Assembly: GCA_023255615.1 (NCBI GenBank)
Contig: JAHFLI010000001.1
Location: forward strand, 1-6,616
Length of the DNA stretch: 6,616 bases
Direction: 5' to 3'
DNA from: Candidatus Woesearchaeota archaeon
Lineage (GTDB): Archaea > Nanobdellota > Nanobdellia > Woesearchaeales > JACQSR01
The notes under the pieces are model-generated. The model made no database searches. It saw nothing but the letters and a program-made list of their open reading frames with translations, and had not been told where the DNA came from. Shown piece after piece: positions 1-6,591 of the stretch. The position numbers and the translations under genes were made by a program. How positions within the stretch are numbered: the stretch's first letter is position 1; every line of letters starts with the position of its first letter.

Positions 1-972
1 CGAGCAATATTTCTGAGCTGGTATTGCGCGACTCCGGATTGTACATTCTGTTATATGTCGACGTTCAAAGGAAAAATAAAAAATCCTGCAATGGCAAAAC
101 GCTCTCTTGCCTCAGTGTGCGCAGAAGCCTTTCTGGCAAAAAAAGTAGGGTGGAAGATAGAATTTATTACCGCGGGAACAAAAGCACTTTCTAATGCGGA
201 GATGGAAAAAACGTTGAAGTGCATCTATGAAATCACGGGAGAGAAACACCTCTTAAACTTTGGTGCCTTGACCGATCAACAAATTCAACAGTTTCTTCCC
301 TACATAAAAGGATACTGTGGAACGGTCGAGTGCATTAACGTAGAAAAGAGAAAAGAAATCTGTCCAACAAAACCAATTGAACCCATTCTTGAGACACTGA
401 AAAAATCAGAACACTATGATTTAAAAAAAGCAATTACCATCATTATTGGCATCGGAGAAACAGAAGATGATATTCCTACATTGATTGAGTTCATTGAAGA
501 GCATAAGATCGATAAGTTGATTCTCTACGCACTTAATCCCGTTCACGGCACTGCATTTTCTCAAGGACCATCAAAAGAATATTATCTGAAATGGTTGACT
601 GAAATTCGAAAATCTTTTCCCCATCTGTACATTGTTGCTGGTCCCTGGATATCTCGCGTTGATATTATTCATGATCTATTAGAAGCGGGAGCAACATCAA
701 TTACCAAATTTCCTGCGATAAAATATTTTAATTCAGATGCCGCAAAAAAAATCGAAGAAGAATGTAAGATAATAGGATACAAATTGCAAGGCTCAATGAC
801 AAGCATTCCAGATTTTTCCCTTGATGAAATCGATGAATTCTCATTTTCAGAGGAATTAAAAGCACAGATCAAAAAAAAGATTCAGTCTTACCTTCTTCGG
901 ATGCAAGCGCCTTCTGGTAAAATCTGGAAAGAAGCAACCATCCCACTGCAAGAATTGCAGAAAGAACATTAG
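1..972 (+). CDS. Radical SAM protein, biotin-synthase-related (5' end outside window)
   Basis: Probable radical S-adenosylmethionine enzyme; reaction and substrate unknown. The frame is open from base 1, and 18 codons precede the first ATG at 55. Those codons encode WYCATPDCTFCYM, with cysteines at codons 9, 14 and 17 that would ligate the [4Fe-4S] cluster. A start at 55 would remove the catalytic motif and has no Shine-Dalgarno site, so the gene must begin upstream of the window. Counting from the ATG at 55, other barrel features are a GIGETEDD segment (residues 132-139), resembling the glycine/glutamate loop of Elp3/BioB-like enzymes; LNPVHGTAF (160-168), resembling the BioB/HydE GTP loop; and AGATSITKF (211-219), resembling the late BioB 'AGANS' strand. 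The cysteine spacing is CX4CX2C, not the usual CX3CX2C. The visible 323 codons would be most of a BioB-sized protein. The last 104 bp overlap the convergent MATE gene. Superfamily assignment is firm; the subfamily (biotin synthase-related, HydE/PylB-like) is a guess. Confidence 0.85.
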   Translation, partial: RAIFLSWYCATPDCTFCYMSTFKGKIKNPAMAKRSLASVCAEAFLAKKVGWKIEFITAGTKALSNAEMEKTLKCIYEITGEKHLLNFGALTDQQIQQFLPYIKGYCGTVECINVEKRKEICPTKPIEPILETLKKSEHYDLKKAITIIIGIGETEDDIPTLIEFIEEHKIDKLILYALNPVHGTAFSQGPSKEYYLKWLTEIRKSFPHLYIVAGPWISRVDIIHDLLEAGATSITKFPAIKYFNSDAAKKIEEECKIIGYKLQGSMTSIPDFSLDEIDEFSFSEELKAQIKKKIQSYLLRMQAPSGKIWKEATIPLQELQKEH

Positions 973-2245
973 AAATCGCTATTGCTGTCCATAATCCCGA
1001 GAGATTCTCCTGAATTTTTGTTGCGATGAGGTAAGCGAGAGGAATCGGTAAAATGACCAATCGTGCAAGAGTAATGATCAACAAGGGCATAGATGAGCCT
1101 GCTCCTTGAAATGCAGCCCCAATAATCATACCCACGCCGATGAAACTATAGGTTAATCCAACGATTCTCAAATAATCAATACCGAGCGCAATAACTTCTT
1201 TATTATCAGTAAAAATTCGCATGAATAAGTCAGGAAACAAAAACAGCAATAATCCAATCAATCCCATTTCTATTGCAACAATAATTGACCCGTTAATAAC
1301 TGCTTTTATCGCACGAAAAAACTTTTTTGCACCTACATTATGACCAATGATAGTGACCATCGTGAGAGTGATACCTAATGCAGGAAGAACAGCAAGTAAA
1401 TCAAGACGATAGCCAACTCCGTACGCAGCAATTGCTTCCGGCCCAAAAGAGGCAGCAATTTTCGTCAAAAAGATTACTCCTAATGCGAGGAACGATTGAG
1501 CAACAGACGTCGGAATGCCGAGATCGAGAATCTTCTTTGCTAATTCCCCATGATACCGGAATCCTTTCCATGAGAGATGAAGTTTTCCTTTTTTCCGAAG
1601 AACATGAAGGAGAGTAAGAAAACAGCCAATCGCAATAGAAATATTCAACGCAATCGCAGCACCTGCAACAGTCATCCGCGGAAAACCAAACAATCCATAA
1701 ATTAATACCGGACCAAGCAGGACATTAATAATTGATGAGATGATCATATACTTTACCGGAGTTTTCATATCTCCTTCTCCGCGTAAAATACTTCCAGCAC
1801 CAATCATAACAAACATAAACACAGAACCCCAAAGCAAAATCTTTGTATAACTTATCGCCATTTCTAACACCGGACTTCCCGCACCCATCCAAGTATACAA
1901 GGGCTCAACATAAAAAAATCCAATGATCATGAAAAAAATCGTTGTCAACAACGAAAGAAGAAGAGTGGTATGCGCAACTTCTAACGCTTTTTTCTTTTTT
2001 CGAGAACCGAGATAGCGAGAAATAAGTGAAGTGCCTCCAACACCAATGCCGCCGGCGATAGAAAACATTACTACAAAAACAGGAAAAACCATACTGACTG
2101 CAGCAAGAGCGTCCGGACTCACTCGACCGATATAAATCGTATCAACTAAACTGAACAATGCTTGCAGAATAAATGCAATTTGATTCGGCCACGATAGCGC
2201 GAGAATAGATTTCCGAATATCACTTTTAATGAGATCCTCACTCAT
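869..2245 (-). CDS. MATE-family multidrug/sodium or proton antiporter
   Basis: Polytopic membrane exporter of the MATE (NorM/DinF-like) family, which expels drugs or metabolites in exchange for Na+ or H+. The 458 aa match the usual family length, and about 12 hydrophobic segments fall in two six-helix halves joined by a basic loop near residues 216-238. The first helix has SLVDTIYIGR (32-41), with Asp35 at the place of the conserved TM1 aspartate of NorM/PfMATE proteins. The first half carries RGEGDMKTP (155-163), and the second half has the matching GAAFQGAGSSMP (376-387). The ATG at 2245 is supported by GGAGG 9 nt upstream, within the end of the preceding permease gene, whose stop overlaps this start by 8 bp. 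It is the last gene of the operon. Residues 425-458, most of the final helix and the tail, overlap the radical SAM gene on the other strand. Substrate and coupling ion cannot be told from sequence. Confidence 0.93.
   Translation of the reverse strand: MSEDLIKSDIRKSILALSWPNQIAFILQALFSLVDTIYIGRVSPDALAAVSMVFPVFVVMFSIAGGIGVGGTSLISRYLGSRKKKKALEVAHTTLLLSLLTTIFFMIIGFFYVEPLYTWMGAGSPVLEMAISYTKILLWGSVFMFVMIGAGSILRGEGDMKTPVKYMIISSIINVLLGPVLIYGLFGFPRMTVAGAAIALNISIAIGCFLTLLHVLRKKGKLHLSWKGFRYHGELAKKILDLGIPTSVAQSFLALGVIFLTKIAASFGPEAIAAYGVGYRLDLLAVLPALGITLTMVTIIGHNVGAKKFFRAIKAVINGSIIVAIEMGLIGLLLFLFPDLFMRIFTDNKEVIALGIDYLRIVGLTYSFIGVGMIIGAAFQGAGSSMPLLIITLARLVILPIPLAYLIATKIQENLSGLWTAIAISNVLSAILAVGWLLLSRFYQKALASEEGKTESFF
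871..878 (-). terminator. Candidate oligo-T terminator of the minus-strand operon
   Basis: A run of eight T on the minus strand forms the last two Phe codons of the MATE gene and the T of its TGA stop. Archaeal RNA polymerase can terminate at oligo-T tracts in the non-template strand without a hairpin, and the operon has no intergenic space for a separate terminator. No stable stem was seen before the run. The position fits; function is inferred. Confidence 0.3.
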
Positions 2246-3458
2246 AACGTAACGCCTCCACGGGCCGTTGCATTGATGCTTGCCGCGCTGGTAATACCCC
2301 CGAGATCATACCGACAAGAAAAGAGAACAACAACGCACCGACAATTAAATACCAAGGAAAAAATGCTCGGAGGAAACTAATCTTCAACACAGAAATAGCA
2401 AAGACTTCAACTGATTTGCTGAGCACATACCCAAGAAAAATTCCTATCGCTCCACCAACCGTTCCCAATAATCCGGCTTCAATCAAAAATATCTTGAGGA
2501 TATCACTGTTTCGTCCACCAATTGCTTTCATAATACCAATCTCCCGAGTTCGTTCCAAGACTGCAGTATACATTGTATTCATAATGCCAATACCACCGAC
2601 AAGCAGACTAATAAACGCAATGCCGATTAACACCACTTGGAGCACAGTCAAAATATCACCAAATGACTGAACTAATTCTTCTGAAGTTGAGATCGTAAAA
2701 TCCTCATTTCCTTCTTTCACATTTCTCGATTTTCGCAATTCCTTTTCAATACGATCAGCGACATCCTTTGGTACCTCAGACGCATCTGCCCGCGCCAAAA
2801 TAAAATCGATGCGATCGGGAACATTAAAAAATTGTCGGAATTCATCTTCGCTCATCGTTAACGATTTATCATCAGAAGGATTTCCTATTCGCTCCCAATT
2901 CCCCACCACTTTAAACTCTTGATCGTTCATCAGTAGTTTATCATCAACGCGAAGATTCGGTGAAAAAACACTATCTTCTATAAACGCCTTACCAACAACC
3001 ACTTTAAATTTATCTCCTTTTTCTATCGCTCTCCCTTCCTCGATTTTGAAACTGTTCACTTCATCATATAATTTTCTTCCTTCTCCGGTTGGCATACTAA
3101 ACACTTGAAGATATCTCACCTGATCTTTAAATTCAACACGAACATTCGCAACAACGAAGCTTGTGGTTTCTGCAACGCCTCGAATTCCTCTGACAATTTT
3201 CTCATCTTTTGTTGTTAATTGCGTGGTCCCTGTTGATGAACCTGGAGCTCCAAAAAGATTTCCCTTCGGTTGAATAATAATTTTGTCAACCCCTAACGTC
3301 GAGAATTGATCATTAATGGCTTTCTGCATACCTTGCCCTAAGCTCACTAACGCAACAATCGTCGCAATACCAATGAAGATTCCCACCATGGTCAGCCACG
3401 ATCTCATTCGTCGCTTTCCTAAATTACTAATGGCAAGAGTAAAATAATCTGCTCTCAT
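2238..3458 (-). CDS. MacB/FtsX-type ABC transporter permease (second of pair)
   Basis: Membrane subunit of a type VII (MacB/LolCE-like) ABC transporter, which transmits ATP-driven motion across the membrane rather than forming a classical channel. The 406 aa show the family layout: helix 1 at about 21-42 after a basic RMRSW segment, a large extracytoplasmic MacB core domain (about 45-265), then helices at about 269-292, 325-350 and 366-390. Hallmarks are GIGIMNTMYTAVLERTREIG (289-308), the cytoplasmic coupling region, and the C-terminal PARQASMQRPVEALRY (390-405). It aligns almost without gaps to the neighbouring 407-aa permease, so the two are tandem duplicates that probably form a heterodimer. 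It starts in a 4-bp ATGA overlap with that gene, with GAGGT 7 nt upstream of the ATG. Its own 3' end carries the Shine-Dalgarno site of the MATE gene. No ATPase domain is fused; the ATPase is separately encoded at 5914-6591. Confidence 0.94.
   Translation of the reverse strand: MRADYFTLAISNLGKRRMRSWLTMVGIFIGIATIVALVSLGQGMQKAINDQFSTLGVDKIIIQPKGNLFGAPGSSTGTTQLTTKDEKIVRGIRGVAETTSFVVANVRVEFKDQVRYLQVFSMPTGEGRKLYDEVNSFKIEEGRAIEKGDKFKVVVGKAFIEDSVFSPNLRVDDKLLMNDQEFKVVGNWERIGNPSDDKSLTMSEDEFRQFFNVPDRIDFILARADASEVPKDVADRIEKELRKSRNVKEGNEDFTISTSEELVQSFGDILTVLQVVLIGIAFISLLVGGIGIMNTMYTAVLERTREIGIMKAIGGRNSDILKIFLIEAGLLGTVGGAIGIFLGYVLSKSVEVFAISVLKISFLRAFFPWYLIVGALLFSFLVGMISGVLPARQASMQRPVEALRYE
2255..2259 (-). 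promoter_or_regulatory. Shine-Dalgarno site of the MATE gene
   Basis: GGAGG on the minus strand, 9 nt before the ATG at 2245, inside the codons for the C-terminal PVEALRY motif of the second permease. This is the strongest ribosome-binding site in the window and fixes the MATE start. Confidence 0.75.
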
Positions 3459-4678
3459 TTGGCATACCTCAACGCATCAACAGGCTTGAGATGGGCTGCT
3501 TGATATGCTGGCAAAAATCCAGAGAATGATCCAATGATAAACGAAAAGGCAAGAGAACCGAAAATCAAAGGAAGAGGAAATATTGCGCGCAAAAGTTCAG
3601 TACCAAGTGCAGCGCTGCCAACGATTTCCACAAATTTGCTAAATCCAACGCCGAGAACAATACCAATTAATCCACCGACTGCGCCTAATAATCCAGATTC
3701 CATGAAAAAGAGAAGAAAGATATGACTGTTGCGTGCCCCGACACTTTTCAGAATTCCAATTTCTCTCGTTCTTTCAAGTACAGAAGTATACATCGTATTC
3801 ATAATACCGATCCCGCCAACGAGTAAACTGATTCCAGCAATACCCACCAGAACAGCCTGTACCACGCCTAAAATATTTCCAAATATTTGCGCAATTTGAG
3901 TCGGCGTTTGAATTTCAAAATCTTCTTTTCCTTCTTTCAAGTTTCGATCCTTACGAAATGCTTTTTTTAATGCAGCAGCAACATCATCGGTATTACTTCC
4001 TTTCTGAACAGTGAGCGTAATGGCGCTGTAAATTTTTTTTAATCCTAAGACCTCGACCATAGAATCATACGGAAGAAGAATGGCTCCATCAAATTGCGGA
4101 TTTCCCGTTTTGTCCATAATTCCCACAATCTCCACAGGAATTTTATTCACCTGAATCCGATCGCCAACGTTTAATGTCCGCGAAAAAACGGTCTTCGAAA
4201 AGAACTCATATCCGACAACCACCTTCAAATGATCTCCTTTCTTGAGCTGTCTTCCTTGCAAAATATTAATCCCAATGACTTCATTCACCACCGCAGCTTC
4301 ACGAGGATCATCGGGATAACTTGCAAGAAACCTGAATTGGGTGGAATCCTGAAATTCAACGGGAGCAACTTTCAGCAATCTCCCGATAACAACATCCACT
4401 CCTTTGACTTTTTTCACCAGATCAATATCGTGATCAGTAAGATCGGAGACTGCTAAGCTTCCTGGCGGTCCAAAACCGCTTTGGGAATTTTGAATAATTA
4501 ATTTATCTCCTCCCGCACGAGAAAACTGACCAACGATGACATCTTGCAATCCTTGTGCAAGACTCACCAAACTAATGACTGCAGCAATACCAATAAATAT
4601 TCCGATCATGGTTAACCATGACCGAAGACGTCTTCTCGTTAAATTTCTAAACGCAAGGAGGAAAAAATCCTTCATCAT
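3455..4678 (-). CDS. MacB/FtsX-type ABC transporter permease (first of pair)
   Basis: Permease subunit of the same type VII ABC system, 407 aa. It has helix 1 at about 21-42 after RRRLRSW, an extracytoplasmic MacB core domain (about 45-265), and three C-terminal helices near 269-292, 325-350 and 366-390. The coupling motif GIGIMNTMYTSVLERTREIG lies at 289-308, and the terminal PAYQAAHLKPVDALRY at 390-405. Positions match the downstream paralogue nearly residue for residue; the segment at 284-298 is identical in both, while the outer-domain stretch at about 60-135 diverges. This suggests one ancestral duplication followed by specialisation of the outward-facing part. Two ATG codons are adjacent at 4678 and 4675. 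GAGG lies 8 nt before the first and 11 nt before the second, so the first is slightly favoured. The start overlaps the stop of the Ig-like protein gene by 4 bp. The substrate is unknown; known relatives move lipoproteins, peptides, macrolides or cell-division signals. Confidence 0.94.
   Translation of the reverse strand: MMKDFFLLAFRNLTRRRLRSWLTMIGIFIGIAAVISLVSLAQGLQDVIVGQFSRAGGDKLIIQNSQSGFGPPGSLAVSDLTDHDIDLVKKVKGVDVVIGRLLKVAPVEFQDSTQFRFLASYPDDPREAAVVNEVIGINILQGRQLKKGDHLKVVVGYEFFSKTVFSRTLNVGDRIQVNKIPVEIVGIMDKTGNPQFDGAILLPYDSMVEVLGLKKIYSAITLTVQKGSNTDDVAAALKKAFRKDRNLKEGKEDFEIQTPTQIAQIFGNILGVVQAVLVGIAGISLLVGGIGIMNTMYTSVLERTREIGILKSVGARNSHIFLLFFMESGLLGAVGGLIGIVLGVGFSKFVEIVGSAALGTELLRAIFPLPLIFGSLAFSFIIGSFSGFLPAYQAAHLKPVDALRYAK
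3466..3470 (-). promoter_or_regulatory. Shine-Dalgarno site of the second permease gene
   Basis: GAGGT on the minus strand, 7 nt before the ATG at 3458. It is formed by the codons for the conserved C-terminal ALRY motif of the first permease, so the same bases serve protein sequence and ribosome binding. Confidence 0.7.
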
Positions 4679-5904
4679 TTCTTTTTCCTCTTACGGTAGA
4701 AGTAATACCCAGCAATGCCGATAACAACAATCGCAATGGTGATTATCATACCATAAGAGGGGCTACCATTCAGTAATCCATATTTTTGTGCGTCAGATGA
4801 GGAATATACACGAAGAGACAATTCTTTCTTTTCATGATAGTCATTGTAGTTCGCATCTTTGTACGACATGTCGATCGGGATAATGACTTGATCATCCTTG
4901 ACGTTCCCAACATACAATGTAAAATCCTGTGTTTCAAAATCATCTGAATCAATATTTCCGATGTATGCTTCAGGAGATCCGATGACACTCACCTGATCGG
5001 TATCGTCGACTTTTATATTCATGAATTTAATATCGACAGGGCCTTTATTCACAAATTTGAGGACCACCTTCCCACTCGTACCGCTGCTCACAATCTTGCT
5101 GGTATCAATAGTAACACCAAGGTCGGGAACTCCTCCAATAACAATACCGACGGTGTTATTCGTCGCATATTTTATTCCCAAATCATCGTTATACGAAAGT
5201 TCAAAGGGAACCTTGTAGACTTTTGATGCTGCTCCCGCTTCCGCCATGACGGTAAATTCAACTTGAGCATTTTCCGATGCGTCGACTTTATCCATAATAT
5301 TAACGTTTGATGACCCAATCGGCGCTAAGGGAACTCCTCGTAAGTCAAGAGTTGTTTTCACATTCTGCAAAAAGGAATCTGCTAAATTCTTGAAATGAAT
5401 AACGATTTTTCCAACCCCTCCGGGAGCAATGCTGTTGGGAACGGTATCAACACTCGTCACATACAAAATAGATTCGAGCGTTTTGACAGAAATTTTGAAA
5501 TCCTTTGGTTGAATCCACGCATCAGAACCGATACGATAGCGCAACGTTAATGGCGTATCACCTTCAACCGCGTTATCATCGACTCGTAATTTATATTTTA
5601 CAATTAATCCATTTTCCGCTGTTTGATGGGATTGCAAGCTTCCGACGTTTTGCAACGCAGTGTCTCCGGGAAGAAGAGAAAAGGGGTACTTGGGAACTAA
5701 TTCAACTTGAAGAGAATCGGCTCGATTGGATCCTGCGTTCTCAAATTTAAATCGTACTTCAATGATTTCGCCAGGTTGCGCGGGATCTGGTTTTTGATTG
5801 ACAAGACTCACGTTGACTTTATAGGAATTCTCTGGAATCGACACAGCCAGAACAGACCCTATTAATGCTAATCCGATAATGATTGTTACAACAAGTTGTT
5901 TCAT
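4675..5904 (-). CDS. Exported, membrane-anchored protein with three CARDB/COG1361-type Ig-like domains
   Basis: Probable extracytoplasmic accessory subunit of the ABC exporter, 409 aa. The N-terminus is a signal peptide (KQ, then a hydrophobic run to about residue 20, with likely cleavage after LAV). Three beta-rich repeats follow at about 28-141, 145-257 and 260-367. Each opens with a similar strand pattern: PGEIIEVRFKFENAG (44-58), PGGVGKIVIHFKNLA (161-175) and GTSGKVVLKFVNKG (275-288), typical of CARDB/COG1361 'S-layer-like' Ig folds. A membrane helix at about 383-402 and a KRKKK tail (405-409) anchor the protein, with the bulk outside. Possible N-glycosylation sequons are at N31, N249 and N379. 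Its place between ATPase and permease genes is where bacteria encode the membrane-fusion protein MacA, but no MacA-like coiled coil or lipoyl domain is visible. It follows the ATPase gene by 9 nt, with GAGGT 6 nt before its ATG, and overlaps the next gene by 4 bp. A role as substrate-capture or cell-wall-contact subunit is inferred. Confidence 0.85.
   Translation of the reverse strand: MKQLVVTIIIGLALIGSVLAVSIPENSYKVNVSLVNQKPDPAQPGEIIEVRFKFENAGSNRADSLQVELVPKYPFSLLPGDTALQNVGSLQSHQTAENGLIVKYKLRVDDNAVEGDTPLTLRYRIGSDAWIQPKDFKISVKTLESILYVTSVDTVPNSIAPGGVGKIVIHFKNLADSFLQNVKTTLDLRGVPLAPIGSSNVNIMDKVDASENAQVEFTVMAEAGAASKVYKVPFELSYNDDLGIKYATNNTVGIVIGGVPDLGVTIDTSKIVSSGTSGKVVLKFVNKGPVDIKFMNIKVDDTDQVSVIGSPEAYIGNIDSDDFETQDFTLYVGNVKDDQVIIPIDMSYKDANYNDYHEKKELSLRVYSSSDAQKYGLLNGSPSYGMIITIAIVVIGIAGYYFYRKRKKK
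4687..4690 (-). promoter_or_regulatory. Shine-Dalgarno site of the first permease gene
   Basis: GAGG (GAGGA) on the minus strand, inside the codons for the basic C-terminal tail of the Ig-like protein. It lies 8 nt before the ATG at 4678 and 11 nt before the alternative ATG at 4675, so it favours the first of the two adjacent start codons. Confidence 0.6.
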
Positions 5905-5910
5905 TGTTTC

Positions 5911-5915
5911 ACCTC
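5911..5915 (-). promoter_or_regulatory. Shine-Dalgarno site of the Ig-like protein gene
   Basis: On the minus strand GAGGT (extending to GAGGTGA) lies 6 nt before the ATG at 5904 and overlaps the TGA stop of the ATPase gene. A ribosome finishing the ATPase would be on top of the next initiation site, which supports coupled translation. Confidence 0.75.
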
Positions 5916-6591
5916 AAGAGACAATTTCCCCATCTTTTAATACTTCCATCCGTTGTGCTTTTTTTGCAATATCAGGATCATGCGTAACCATAATAATTGT
6001 TTTTCCCCGATCTTTGTGAAGATGTTTCAAAAAATCAAGGACATTGCCGCCTGTTTTCGTATCTAAATTTCCCGTTGGTTCATCAGCAAGCAATACTTCG
6101 GGATCATTTGCCAAACTCCGCGCAATCGCAACTCGCTGTTGTTGTCCTCCGCTTAATTCGTTGGGCCGATGATTCATTCGATCACTTAATTCAACCAGTT
6201 TTAATAAATCTTGACCGCGTTTCATTCGCGCATCTTTTGACATCCCCTGAAACACCATAGGCAACGTTACATTTTCTAACGCTGTTAACGTCGGAATAAG
6301 ATTGAATTGCTGAAAAATAAATCCGATTTTTCTTCCCCGAATTTGCGCAAGATCAGATTCTGATAAGGTAGAAATATCATGACGATCAAGAAGAACACGA
6401 CCCTTCGTTGGAATATCTAGCGCACCGATCATATTCATGCACGTACTTTTTCCAGATCCGCTCGGTCCCATAATCGCAACAAATTCTCCTTTGTAAATGG
6501 TGAGATGTATTCCCTGAAGTGCGGGAACCTTTACTTTTCCCATGTCGTATATTTTCCAGACATTTTCCAAAGTGATAATGGCTTGTTTCAT
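5914..6591 (-). CDS. ABC transporter ATP-binding protein, MacB/LolD type
   Basis: Cytoplasmic ATPase subunit that powers the adjacent FtsX-type permeases. The 225 aa form one complete nucleotide-binding domain: Walker A GPSGSGKST (42-50), Q-loop in FIFQQFNL (Q94), signature LSGGQQQR (146-153), Walker B VLLADEP (166-172) with catalytic Glu171, D-loop GNLD (174-177) and switch His204 in VTHD. The QFNLIPTLTALENV segment (95-108) and LADEPTGNLD are characteristic of the LolD/MacB/FtsE-like subfamily, in agreement with the neighbouring genes. The length is normal and nothing essential is missing. The ATG at 6591 is the first possible start, because an in-frame TGA lies at 6609-6607. No clear Shine-Dalgarno site precedes it, only an A-rich stretch, so initiation may depend on an upstream gene or a short leader. 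It is first in the operon within this window; the promoter is not visible. Confidence 0.96.
   Translation of the reverse strand: MKQAIITLENVWKIYDMGKVKVPALQGIHLTIYKGEFVAIMGPSGSGKSTCMNMIGALDIPTKGRVLLDRHDISTLSESDLAQIRGRKIGFIFQQFNLIPTLTALENVTLPMVFQGMSKDARMKRGQDLLKLVELSDRMNHRPNELSGGQQQRVAIARSLANDPEVLLADEPTGNLDTKTGGNVLDFLKHLHKDRGKTIIMVTHDPDIAKKAQRMEVLKDGEIVS

Noticed and set aside
669..872. Minus-strand open frame opposite the radical SAM gene
   Set aside because: It is antisense to a well-supported enzyme and shows no recognisable domain; it is a shadow frame.
55..972. A complete 305-aa protein starting at the ATG at 55
   Set aside because: The frame is open to base 1, and the radical SAM cysteines lie before this ATG, which also has no Shine-Dalgarno site; it is an internal methionine of a gene cut by the window edge.
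1001..1019. Possible terminator for the radical SAM gene (short GAGA/TCTC pairing followed by T5)
   Set aside because: The stem is only about four pairs with almost no loop and the T run is short; it is also constrained as MATE coding sequence.
1378..1617. Plus-strand open frame inside the MATE gene, rich in Gln and Arg
   Set aside because: It is antisense to transmembrane codons of a clear MATE protein, has low-complexity composition and no ribosome-binding site worth calling.
4030..4040. Plus-strand T-rich run inside the first permease gene
   Set aside because: It is explained by Lys codons on the coding strand and is not near the end of any plus-strand gene.
4229..4456. Plus-strand open frame inside the first permease
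   Set aside because: It lies opposite a well-conserved permease and resembles no known protein; treated as chance.
5505..5750. Plus-strand open frame inside the Ig-like protein gene
   Set aside because: It is opposite codons for repeat-supported Ig domains, with no domain or start signal of its own.
5914..6591. FtsE as the identity of the ATPase, with the permeases as cell-division FtsX
   Set aside because: The permeases are about 400 aa with a large MacB core domain and occur as a pair, unlike the shorter single division FtsX; a MacB/LolD-type exporter fits better.
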